A stretch of 17,653 nucleotides of DNA from CBDUXT01 sp965371245 (GTDB taxonomy: Bacteria; Planctomycetota; Phycisphaerae; UBA1845): assembly GCA_965371245.1 (NCBI GenBank), contig CBDUXT010000107.1, positions 1-17,653 of the forward strand, given 5' to 3'. The translations under genes and the position numbers were made by a program. Below the pieces are notes generated by a model. That model was not told the DNA's origin. It ran no database searches and was given only the letters and a program-made list of their open reading frames with translations. The stretch's first letter is position 1, and the number at the start of each line of letters is the position of its first letter. This document shows, piece by piece, positions 1-7,477 of this stretch.

Positions 1-446
1 GCGTGAATGTGTTCGAGGAACGGATCCGGGTTGCCCAGGTGTTCGATGACGTCGGCGGCGATCACCAGATCGTAGGGGCCGTGTTCGCGCGCGGGCCGCT
101 CCAAATCATCCACCATGAACCGCGCGCTGTCGCATCTCCCGTGTCGGCGCCGGCAATGTTCGACGGCCTCAACGCGATCGACCCCGGTTACGTCCCTGCA
201 AACCGGATAGACAAGCTCCATCAGCTTCGTCCCGACCCCGCAGCCCAAGTCGATAACACTCGTCGCGCGCGCGACCCGAACAATCCGTCGCGCGAACCGA
301 TACACGTCGTATTGGCAGTGCCGGCTCATCTGAATGCGGTCGTCGGTCCAGAACGTCGGCCGAGGTTCGCACTGCCCGGCCTCGCCGCTCAGGTTGGGCT
401 GGTACCCTTCCTTGATGCAGTACGTTTTTTCGATGGCGAGCGTCAT
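1..446 (-). CDS. Class I SAM-dependent methyltransferase, partial (C-terminus beyond left edge)
   Basis: This gene is cut by the left edge; the first 148 residues are visible. The sequence shows a Rossmann methyltransferase core: motif I VIDLGCGVG at about residues 64-72, an acidic residue ending the second strand in TGVD (about 87-90), and a post-motif stretch YDLVIAADVIEHLGNP (about 125-140). These are standard SAM-binding features of the Methyltransf_11/23 type, so it should transfer a methyl group from SAM. The substrate cannot be read from sequence. The start is ATG at 446, because an in-frame TGA lies just upstream and an AGGAA-type ribosome site precedes it. That ATG overlaps the stop codon of the previous gene (ATGA), which suggests translational coupling. 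Its neighbours, a second methyltransferase and a glycosyltransferase, point to glycan or lipid-linked sugar modification; this is inference. Confidence 0.85.
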   Translation of the reverse strand, partial: MTLAIEKTYCIKEGYQPNLSGEAGQCEPRPTFWTDDRIQMSRHCQYDVYRFARRIVRVARATSVIDLGCGVGTKLMELVYPVCRDVTGVDRVEAVEHCRRRHGRCDSARFMVDDLERPAREHGPYDLVIAADVIEHLGNPDPFLEHIH

Positions 447-1342
447 GTCGTACAGGTTCCTTCATATGACCGGGCACCCTCGCCGGCGCAACAATGCCGC
501 TCGCGCGCGGTCCGCCTTCGATGCTCGAGCCATCTGCCCGTTGACGCCTTTAGAGAATCGCCGCGCGGGGTCGTGGACGTCGAAACGGCCGTAGCCCGCA
601 GGTCGTACCCTCGAACCATGTCCGTCAACCGCCAACCCGCGGACTGAAGCTGCTGACGGAGCATGGCCTGGGTGTACTCGCGTCGATGATCTCGATCGTC
701 CATCCAAAACAAGCCGAGATCGCGCTTGACCAGCTTCATCCAGTCGGAATCCGCCAGCGGCACCTTCACCAGGATGCGGGGCACGGCCTTGGAAAGCCGC
801 CGCAGGACGGCCACCGGATCGTCCAGATGTTCCAGCACGTGAGAGCAAATGACGACGTCGAATGGACCGGGCGGAAGGGTCTCCGTGACATCCATCAGCT
901 CGAAACGCACGTTCTCCATCGTGCAGTTGCGACGAGCCTCGTCGATGCGTTCCGCGCGAATGTCAATGCCCAGGACATCGGACGCCTTTTCGGCGATCCA
1001 CTGCTGGTATGCGCTGTTGCCACAGCCGATGTCGAGAACCCGCTCGCCCGGTCGAACGCCGTCGATCAGGTATTCGTTGTGCGCTCGCCAAAGGTAGTGT
1101 TTCGGGTGACGACCGTCGTAGTATTGATTACACAGCCGGTTGACGCAGCCGTCCAACACGCTTCGCGCTTCAAACCAAAGCCGCAACGCCTCTTGCCCCT
1201 CGCGCGAGCCGGGTCCGACCGCTGCCTGCGCGGCGCTGAGCGAACGAAGCAGCTCCACAACCCGGGCGGCGTCATCCGTGCCGGCGACATCATCGGTCCG
1301 AAGGGGTCTCACGCCGGGTTGCGTTGCGTTGTTCGCACTCAC
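443..1342 (-). CDS. Class I SAM-dependent methyltransferase
   Basis: A 299-residue cytoplasmic protein. An N-terminal helical region (about 1-95) precedes a methyltransferase fold: motif I VLDIGCGNS (about 102-110), LGIDIR (about 124-129) and FDVVICSHVLEHLDDP (about 161-176). A 'VPLADSDWMK' segment and a 'GWRLTDM' strand follow. The start is GTG at 1342 with GGGAG about 8 bases upstream, 33 bp after the glycosyltransferase stop, so the two are probably co-transcribed. The stop overlaps the next gene's ATG. The last 50 or so residues (from about 250) are rich in Arg, Thr and Ser and do not look like the fold; they may be a natural tail or mark a frameshift. No substrate can be assigned. A role with the glycosyltransferase in decorating a surface glycan is the simplest reading. 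Confidence 0.85.
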   Translation of the reverse strand: MSANNATQPGVRPLRTDDVAGTDDAARVVELLRSLSAAQAAVGPGSREGQEALRLWFEARSVLDGCVNRLCNQYYDGRHPKHYLWRAHNEYLIDGVRPGERVLDIGCGNSAYQQWIAEKASDVLGIDIRAERIDEARRNCTMENVRFELMDVTETLPPGPFDVVICSHVLEHLDDPVAVLRRLSKAVPRILVKVPLADSDWMKLVKRDLGLFWMDDRDHRREYTQAMLRQQLQSAGWRLTDMVRGYDLRATAVSTSTTPRGDSLKASTGRWLEHRRRTARERHCCAGEGARSYEGTCTT

Positions 1343-1375
1343 GTCCAGACTCCCATCTTCCCAAGCCCCATTCCT

Positions 1376-3814
1376 TCAAGCCCGGCTTGCCTGGCACGGC
1401 GTGACGCCCGATCTCGCCGACTGGGCGAAGCGTTGCTGCATGAATGGCAGCAGCTCCTCCAGTAGGCACTTGTACGAATAGTGTTGGACCACGGCGCGAC
1501 GCATCGAGGCGGCGATGTGCTTGCGTGACGGCTCATCCGCGAGGAAGGTCACCGCCAACCGCCCGAACTCTTCCGCGCTACGGAAGGACACCTGCTCGTA
1601 TTCGTCGAAGACCGCACCGGCCATCCGCCGGAATCCGCCGGCCTCCATCGCCTCGAAACGCTGTGTCTCCGACGTGCGGGCCTGCGCCACGTCCGACGCG
1701 AAGGACAAGCCGCGCAGTCGCCAGATCTCTTTGAGCGCCGCGACCAGGTCCGGCGCCTCATCGACTGAATAGTCGGTGTCCAGCGACAAGTTCCCGTCAC
1801 GAACCGCCGCGAGGAGTCGCGCGATCGGCGTGTGGAGAACGTCGGCGGGCGCGAACCGGATGAGAAAGAAACCCCCCGCCGCCAGACCGTCCAGCAGCCG
1901 TTGGTGAACGGCCCCCGTTCCGATGATCTGCAGGTTGACGGCGCTGGCCTGGTAGACGGCGCGCAGCTCGGGACCGTTCCTGGCAAACCCCCGCGCGTAC
2001 TGCTTGAGGCGCGGGTGCTTCTCCCAGCCATTGCCGTACAGGCAAAGCGTTCGCTTCTTTCGGTCGCAGAAGTCAGCCACCCACTCGAGAGTAGACTGGC
2101 GAAACACCAGCTCGGCCAACGGGTACAGGTAGTTGTGCAAGAGCGAGTGGTCGGTCTCTTTGGAGACCGGGGCGGATCCGGTGGCCAGCTTGACCTTCTC
2201 CAGCAGAGGCGGAACGGCCGCACAGGCCGTGAGGGGATCGTCGTCGAACGCGCGCGTGACGGCCTTGAAGAGATGATCCGCGAGCGCCAGCGCGACCGGG
2301 TCGTCCGCGAACCAGCTTCGCCGCTCCTCGTGAAAAACCGTCGGCGGCTTGGAATGGCTGCTGACGTAAGAGACGTCACAACGATAGGGTGCCAGGTCCT
2401 TGTCGCTCATCGGTTCGTTGCTGTAGGTATGTTCGTCCGTGACCATCGGAGACGACAGCCCCTGTGAGCGGGGATAATCATACTCATCAACGAACACCGT
2501 AAGTTCCGGCGCGACGTAGAAGTCCTGTGGGCCGATGGATCGGCCTGCCTCCTTGGTCCCGAGATGGGGGAGAAGGTCCTGAATCCAGCAGACGTAGGGC
2601 ACGCGGGTCGGGAGCACGCCCGGAAACTCGGCACGAAGATGATCGATGACGAAAACCAGATCGGGGTCGAACCGTTCGATCGATCGGTGGTACGTCGCCC
2701 GGCCGACCACGCCGAAGGAGGTCTTTTCCGTTAGCAGGAGAAACTCGTGTCCCATCGCTTCGAACGCGCGCTTCACGTCGCGCATCGAGTATTGCAGATA
2801 GGTCGTATGCGTGCTGACCGTGGCGAAGACGCGCAGCGGGCGCCCCCGGCCGGACAGTGCGTCGTCGAACCGCGCGGCCCAATACGCGGTGTCGCGCGGC
2901 GCATAGGTAGCGTCAATTCGTTGCATGGTCTGGTCAGCGGCGGCCTGGTGTTCACCGATGGCACGCTGCACAACCTCGACCACGCTGGGCACGCAGCCGG
3001 GGCGAAAGCCACTCATGGTGAAAGCGTGCTGGGGTAGGGGCAGGTCCGGGTCGTCGTCCCACGCCTGCCGCAAACGCCGGGCACCATCCTCACCGATGAA
3101 CCAGAACACCCGAGGATCAGCGATGATTTCTCGCCAATCCGTCAGGTGTAGCAACATCGCAAAGAGTGCCGCGTCGGGTTCGACGACGTACAGAGCGCAG
3201 CTGTAGCCCAGGAACGTGTTCCGGGTGCGCTCGTGGAGTCGGCGGAAGAACCATCCGAAGTCCAGCCCCTCGAACACGTACGGGCCGGGCATTGGCTTCT
3301 CGATGCCCTCGGGAAAGGAGCGACTCTCCTCAATCGCCCGATGGTCCGCCAGCCGCGGAACCCAGCGCCACGCACCGCCGTCGGCGCGCGTGCGCACCTG
3401 ATCAATTCCGTTGCCATCGGTAAACAGTTGGTAGTGGGTCTGTCCTCGTTCCCAGGCACGGCGGATCGAATCAGTATTCTCTCCACGCTCATGCAGCGCG
3501 GCCAGGTTGAGCTCGAAGCAGCGCGCCCGGGCAGTGAAGGGCACGGTTCCGCCGGGCAGGTTGGCCAGCGATCTGCGAATCTTCTCGAACTCGGCCGAAA
3601 GATCCTCGGTGAGCGATTGCGTTTCGAGAAGCTCACGAACGGGCGTAACCAGGCCGAGCTTGACGTATTCCCGGATGGCCATCAGCCGCACCTGGAAGTC
3701 GTCCGGCAGCGCGTCGAGGTAGGCGGCGGCGTAGGTCAAGAAGTCGTAGGGCTGCGGCTGCTCCAGCAGTTGGAACAGCTTCTCGCGGTGGGCGTCAACG
3801 GTCAGGGTGCTCAT
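1376..3814 (-). CDS. CgeB-like glycosyltransferase family protein
   Basis: An 812-residue protein without signal peptide or membrane segments, so probably cytoplasmic. Residues about 180-290 (VEPDAALFAMLLHL, ADPRVFWFIGEDG) resemble the N-terminal domain seen in Maf/DUF115-type and related glycosyltransferases. Residues about 327-480 start a GT-B fold (RVFATVSTHTTYL, FDPDLVFVIDHLR, PYVCWIQDLLPH). Residues about 585-680 carry the C-terminal nucleotide-sugar half typical of CgeB/Glyco_trans_1_2 proteins (LCLYGNGWEKH, LQIIGTGAVHQRLLDGLAAGGF). It probably transfers a sugar from an activated donor to a protein or glycan acceptor; donor and acceptor are unknown. I chose ATG 3814 (MSTLTVDAH) rather than ATG 3871, because the extra 19 residues look like non-coding sequence. 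It is the first gene of a minus-strand operon with two methyltransferases downstream. Confidence 0.8.
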   Translation of the reverse strand: MSTLTVDAHREKLFQLLEQPQPYDFLTYAAAYLDALPDDFQVRLMAIREYVKLGLVTPVRELLETQSLTEDLSAEFEKIRRSLANLPGGTVPFTARARCFELNLAALHERGENTDSIRRAWERGQTHYQLFTDGNGIDQVRTRADGGAWRWVPRLADHRAIEESRSFPEGIEKPMPGPYVFEGLDFGWFFRRLHERTRNTFLGYSCALYVVEPDAALFAMLLHLTDWREIIADPRVFWFIGEDGARRLRQAWDDDPDLPLPQHAFTMSGFRPGCVPSVVEVVQRAIGEHQAAADQTMQRIDATYAPRDTAYWAARFDDALSGRGRPLRVFATVSTHTTYLQYSMRDVKRAFEAMGHEFLLLTEKTSFGVVGRATYHRSIERFDPDLVFVIDHLRAEFPGVLPTRVPYVCWIQDLLPHLGTKEAGRSIGPQDFYVAPELTVFVDEYDYPRSQGLSSPMVTDEHTYSNEPMSDKDLAPYRCDVSYVSSHSKPPTVFHEERRSWFADDPVALALADHLFKAVTRAFDDDPLTACAAVPPLLEKVKLATGSAPVSKETDHSLLHNYLYPLAELVFRQSTLEWVADFCDRKKRTLCLYGNGWEKHPRLKQYARGFARNGPELRAVYQASAVNLQIIGTGAVHQRLLDGLAAGGFFLIRFAPADVLHTPIARLLAAVRDGNLSLDTDYSVDEAPDLVAALKEIWRLRGLSFASDVAQARTSETQRFEAMEAGGFRRMAGAVFDEYEQVSFRSAEEFGRLAVTFLADEPSRKHIAASMRRAVVQHYSYKCLLEELLPFMQQRFAQSARSGVTPCQASRA

Positions 3815-4128
3815 TGCAAGGGCGCCAAGCAGAGGCCAGCGGGAATCCAGGGCGATCACGCCTGCGCGCAAGCGCGGCGGTGTTATCGGTAGTATCGGTA
3901 TGTGCCGGTGTGTCCCTTGCCCACAATCGAGCCCTCGCCAGAGGGACCGCCGGCGCCGTGGACGGGTCTGGCCACCTCTTATCGGGTGTGGATGTCGAGC
4001 GACGGAGGCTCAACTTAACCACCTGGCGGGACGGAACATAAGTAATTGCACTCCCCGCCCCAGCCGACAGAACACCAAGCATACTGCGTGCGTCAAGGCT
4101 GGCGCGCTTGCTGTTATCGGACGATCTC
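3815..4128. promoter_or_regulatory. Divergent intergenic region between the glycosyltransferase and HlyD operons
   Basis: About 314 bp separate two divergently read operons, so both promoters should lie here. I find no convincing -35/-10 pair on either strand. A direct repeat TATCGGTA occurs at 3884-3891 and 3893-3900, spaced 9 bp. The shorter core TTATCGG recurs at 3883-3889, 3979-3985 and 4114-4120, which could be operator half-sites or chance. No gene is supported: the frames that cross this stretch run antisense through the HlyD gene with Arg/Ser-rich composition. Confidence 0.4.
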
Positions 4129-5103
4129 ATGGGGAAGATGAGAATCTCACAGTCGCGCGGCCCGCGTTGGCGACGCCGCGCCCGCACTGCGGCCGCGCTC
4201 CTGGCGATGTGCGTCGGTGCGGGTGAAGCAACGACTGCGGTGCCCCCGCCGTCGGCTTCAGGAACGCTGCGGGTCGTGGGCATGACCGTCCCGTTCCGCA
4301 AGGCGACCTTGGCCTCTGTAAGGCCGGCGAGGATCGCCCGCCTTCTCGCTCGGGAGGGCGCGTCCGTACGAGCCGGCGACGTGGTGGTCGCGCTCGATGA
4401 GCGGGTGCAACGCGCCCGGATCGAGATCGTTCGCGCACAGGCAGCTTCCACGCTCGAGGTCGAACGAACCCGTGTGCGCCGCGACCGGGCAAGAAAGGAG
4501 TGGGAGCGCATCCTCGGACTTCAGGGCGGACGGCACACCGTCCCCAAGGAACTAACCGACGCGCTCGCAGCGGCCGAGGTTGCGCGGCTCGAGCACGACC
4601 TGGCCCTCTTCAACCGCGAGCAGGCGGGTCGCGCGGTCGAGCGCGAGGAGGCGCTGTTGGCGGAGCTGTCGATTCGCGCGCCGTTCGACGGCTACGTCTG
4701 GCAGCGCGCCAAGGAGGAGGGGGAAAGTGTCGATCCGTTGGAGGGGATCGTGACGCTGGTGCAGCTCGATCCGCTCATGGTGACGGCGGACTGCCCGGTC
4801 GCGCTGTGGCCGCTGCTTCATCAAGGCGACACGGTGCCTGTCCGCCCGGTCGATCCGCGGTGGCTTCCGCGTTCGGGGACGATCGAGCTGGTCTGCCGTG
4901 TTGTCGATGGCGCGAGCCAGACGGTCAAGGTCATGATTCGAGTCCCCAACAGCGACGGGAAGTGGCTCTCCGGGCTCAAGGTGGAAGTGGCTTTCACGGG
5001 AGACGGCACGTTGATCACCCACGCGGCGTCCCCCGACAGCACCGCTCGTATGGTAACGCACAAGGAACGAAGGAACACCGGCGCGCCGCCCGACGCACCG
5101 TAG
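4129..5103 (+). CDS. HlyD-family periplasmic adaptor (membrane fusion) protein
   Basis: A 324-residue exported protein. A basic N-terminus and hydrophobic stretch (about 12-37, RWRRRARTAAALLAMCVGAG) form a signal peptide or anchor. Residues about 56-92 are the first half of a barrel-sandwich (biotinyl-lipoyl-like) domain (VRPARIARLLAREGASVRAG). Residues about 93-180 are helical with heptad character and form the adaptor hairpin. The second lipoyl half is at about 181-215 (IRAPFDGYV, then LVQLDPLMVTA), followed by a beta-barrel to about 292. Such proteins bridge an inner-membrane transporter to the outer membrane in type I secretion or efflux. The start is uncertain: ATG 4129 and ATG 4138 (the latter with GGGGA very close) are both possible, and TTG 4108 is less likely. 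It opens a four-gene cluster and lies 18 bp before the PilZ gene. No ATPase or TolC partner is adjacent. Confidence 0.85.
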   Translation: MGKMRISQSRGPRWRRRARTAAALLAMCVGAGEATTAVPPPSASGTLRVVGMTVPFRKATLASVRPARIARLLAREGASVRAGDVVVALDERVQRARIEIVRAQAASTLEVERTRVRRDRARKEWERILGLQGGRHTVPKELTDALAAAEVARLEHDLALFNREQAGRAVEREEALLAELSIRAPFDGYVWQRAKEEGESVDPLEGIVTLVQLDPLMVTADCPVALWPLLHQGDTVPVRPVDPRWLPRSGTIELVCRVVDGASQTVKVMIRVPNSDGKWLSGLKVEVAFTGDGTLITHAASPDSTARMVTHKERRNTGAPPDAP

Positions 5104-5121
5104 CGCCCCTCGGAGGATCGC

Positions 5122-5553
5122 ATGTTCGATGACCTGAATACGGCAGCGGGATCGTTCAACAACGACGAAGCGTTCGACATGCTTCAGGAGCTGTCAGCCA
5201 ACACGCCGGACGAGCTGCGCCGCCAGCGCACGTCCTTTAGACTCACGATCAAGACCAGCGTGATCCTTCAGGCAGGCAACGCCAGCGAGATGCTGACGTT
5301 CAAGGTCAAAGGTGTGACCGGCGACATTTCCGAGGGGGGGATGAGTGCCGTGTTTCCGATACCGGCGCGGGTGGGCGACATCTATCGTCTCGCGTTCGAT
5401 CGTAAGACGCTCGATCTTCCGCTGACGTTCGCGCGGTGCGTCCGGTGCCGCGTCATCCGGGAAGATGCGTATGAGGCGGGTTTCGCGTTCTTCGCCAACA
5501 TCTGCCTGCCCGAAAACGTGGCCGCCAATGCCGAGTCCAAGATCGTCAGTTGA
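5122..5553 (+). CDS. PilZ-domain protein (predicted c-di-GMP binding)
   Basis: A 143-residue soluble protein. It has both PilZ ligand motifs: RxxxR as R36-T-S-F-R40 and (D/N)xSxxG as D68-I-S-E-G-G73. These residues contact cyclic di-GMP in characterised PilZ domains, so binding is predicted, not shown. Strands after the motif (FPIPARVGDIYRLAF, CVRCRVIRED, YEAGFAFF) fit the PilZ barrel. A 32-residue N-terminal extension has no clear fold. The ribosome site GGAGG (5112-5116) sits 5 bases before ATG. The gene lies between two HlyD-type genes, 18 bp after the first and about 5 bp before the second (counting from ATG 5558), so it is almost certainly in the same transcript. It may act as the c-di-GMP input of the export cluster; this is inference. 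Confidence 0.85.
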   Translation: MFDDLNTAAGSFNNDEAFDMLQELSANTPDELRRQRTSFRLTIKTSVILQAGNASEMLTFKVKGVTGDISEGGMSAVFPIPARVGDIYRLAFDRKTLDLPLTFARCVRCRVIREDAYEAGFAFFANICLPENVAANAESKIVS

Positions 5554-5557
5554 ATCC

Positions 5558-7477
5558 ATGACACCTGATACCGATCGGGGAACCATGCCGAAGCTCGCCG
5601 CTCCATCACAAGCACGACCCGGCGTTGAAACGGGTGCCACCGACGTCAACCCCTACGGCGAGATCGTGAGGTTGGCTCGGGACGCGGGCTCCAAGAGGGA
5701 GTTCATCGGCAAGATCCTGCGCTGCATCACGCGGGCCTTCAAGAGCCCCTATGCCGCCCTGCACGTCCGGTACGGTTCCGAAGTCATCGAGGACGACTAC
5801 CACATCGGCCCATCCGACCCCAAGTTCTGGAAGACGAGCCTCCAGGCGTTCCTCACGGATTCCCTCAGCGAGGTGCGTCCCTGGGCGAAGCTGCTCAAGT
5901 CCAGGAGCGGCGACACGAAGGTCGCCTTCCTGTCGGCCCCCGTGTACGAGCCGTCCGGCGAAACGGTTGGCGCGATCGCGCTGGTGCTCGGCTCGACGAC
6001 GGACGCGGCCCTACCCGCGCAGCTCGCCACGCTGGAGGCGCTGCTACGGCTCGCGTCGGCATGCACGCAGCTCCTGGGTGAGGGACGGGCGGGTGCCGGA
6101 CAGGGCGGTGCCAGCACCAAGTCGCCCAGCGCGGCGATGGCCCACGCCGGTGCACAGACCTCGGCCGAGGAGCTTGCGTTTTCGATCACCAACGAGCTGC
6201 GCAACAAGCTCGGGTGTGAGCAGGTGGCGCTCGGTCTGGTCGTTCGCCAGCGCGTGCGCGTGATGTCGATGTCGGGGCTCGACACGGTGAACCGCCGAAG
6301 TCCCGGCGTGCGGTCGCTGGAGGAGGCCATGGAAGAATGCCTGGACGCCGACGAGCCCATCATCTACCAGCGATCCGACATGTGGACCGAGGAGCCGGCG
6401 ACGTCGCAACACCGACTACACCAGCAGTGGCACGGCGCGGTGCACGGCGGCGCTGTCGCATCGATTCCGCTTCACGTTCAAGACGCACCCGCCGCCATCC
6501 TGAGTCTGCGCCAACGGGCGGATCAGCCGTTCACGCGCGAACAGATTGACCGGATCCGCGCACGGGTCGAGCCCTACGCCGCCGCGCTCCTTCTGGCTCG
6601 CCGCGCGAGCCGCAGTTTGCCCGTCCATGTGGCGGATGCGTGCCACGGGCTGGGCACTTCCATGCTCGGCTCAGGACATCTGGGACGCAAGGTCGTCTGC
6701 GCACTGTCGGCCGTGTCCGCCGTGGTCTTCTGCTTCGGCTCGATGCCCTATCACCGCACCGTTCCGTGCGTGGTATCCGCCGCACAGATTCGGCACGTGG
6801 CCATCCCCTTCGACGGGATCCTCGCGGCCGTCCACGTCGTGGAGGGCGACTCGGTTCAAGAGGGCGACGTGCTCGCCCGCCTCGACCAACGAGATCTGGA
6901 TCGGCGGATCGCCGAGCTTGTGGCCGAGCGACGTGTCCTGGAGCGAGAACAGGATCGCGCGATGGCCGCCGGATCACCGGTCGAGGTTCAACTCTCGCTG
7001 GCGAAACAGAGGCTGGTGGAGGCGAAGCTGGCCATCGTCGAGAGCCGCGTGGTGGCCAGCGTGCTTCGCGCCCCGTTCGACGGGGTGGTCGTGCGCGGTG
7101 ATCCACGCAAGCTCGTCGGCGGGGTCCTGGCGCGTGGCCACCCGCTTTTTGAGCTCGCGCCGCTTGGGCAGTGGCGGCTGGAACTGGAGATTCCCGAGTC
7201 GGCCGCCGGCGAGGTAGCCAAGGACGTGGCCGGTGTCTTCGTGGGCTATGCCGCGCCGGAGGCACCGCGGGCGTTTCGAATCGCGCGCGTGAAGCCGGCG
7301 GCCCAGTTGCGCGAGGGACGCACCGTGTTCGTGGCCGAGGCAACGATCGCGTCCGACACAGGCGCGTTGCGCCCCGGGATGGAGGGTGTGGCGAAGCTGA
7401 GCCTGGGATCACGCCGCATCTGGTGGGTCACGTTGCACGGGGTCATCGACTACCTTCGGATGCACCTGTTCCTATGA
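5558..7477 (+). CDS. Tandem GAF-domain / transmembrane / HlyD adaptor fusion protein
   Basis: About 639 residues. Residues 33-175 and 200-350 read as two GAF-like domains. The first contains 'VAFLSAPVYEPSGETVGAIALVLG' type strands; the second contains LGCEQVALGLVVRQRVRVMS and AVASIPLHVQDAPAAILSLR. An Ala/Gly-rich linker (about 176-199) separates them. One membrane segment at about 378-396 (KVVCALSAVSAVVFCFGSM) precedes an HlyD module: lipoyl half at about 412-442, a helical hairpin (about 443-500), second half (LRAPFDGVVV, about 503-512) and a beta-barrel ending in RPGMEGVAKLSLG. The GAFs should therefore be cytoplasmic and the adaptor periplasmic. The protein may sense a ligand and pass the signal to the adaptor. 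ATG 5558 follows the PilZ stop directly; ATG 5585, preceded by GGGGA, is an alternative. The stop overlaps the next ATG (ATGA at 7474-7477). Confidence 0.82.
   Translation: MTPDTDRGTMPKLAAPSQARPGVETGATDVNPYGEIVRLARDAGSKREFIGKILRCITRAFKSPYAALHVRYGSEVIEDDYHIGPSDPKFWKTSLQAFLTDSLSEVRPWAKLLKSRSGDTKVAFLSAPVYEPSGETVGAIALVLGSTTDAALPAQLATLEALLRLASACTQLLGEGRAGAGQGGASTKSPSAAMAHAGAQTSAEELAFSITNELRNKLGCEQVALGLVVRQRVRVMSMSGLDTVNRRSPGVRSLEEAMEECLDADEPIIYQRSDMWTEEPATSQHRLHQQWHGAVHGGAVASIPLHVQDAPAAILSLRQRADQPFTREQIDRIRARVEPYAAALLLARRASRSLPVHVADACHGLGTSMLGSGHLGRKVVCALSAVSAVVFCFGSMPYHRTVPCVVSAAQIRHVAIPFDGILAAVHVVEGDSVQEGDVLARLDQRDLDRRIAELVAERRVLEREQDRAMAAGSPVEVQLSLAKQRLVEAKLAIVESRVVASVLRAPFDGVVVRGDPRKLVGGVLARGHPLFELAPLGQWRLELEIPESAAGEVAKDVAGVFVGYAAPEAPRAFRIARVKPAAQLREGRTVFVAEATIASDTGALRPGMEGVAKLSLGSRRIWWVTLHGVIDYLRMHLFL

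Noticed and set aside
3..647. A 214-codon plus-strand open frame at the left end
   Set aside because: It is antisense to two methyltransferases with intact motifs and an ATGA junction; the translation has no recognisable fold.
3795..4511. A 238-codon minus-strand frame across the divergent region
   Set aside because: Arg/Ser/Thr-rich translation, antisense to the start of the HlyD gene, and overlapping the glycosyltransferase start.
6531..7412. A 293-codon minus-strand frame
   Set aside because: Pro/Arg-rich shadow of the GAF-HlyD gene without any motif.
7171..7473. N-terminal extension of the M50-HlyD frame
   Set aside because: It overlaps the adaptor domain of the upstream gene in another frame; the ATG at 7474 overlaps the upstream stop as in a coupled pair, and the family domain begins there.
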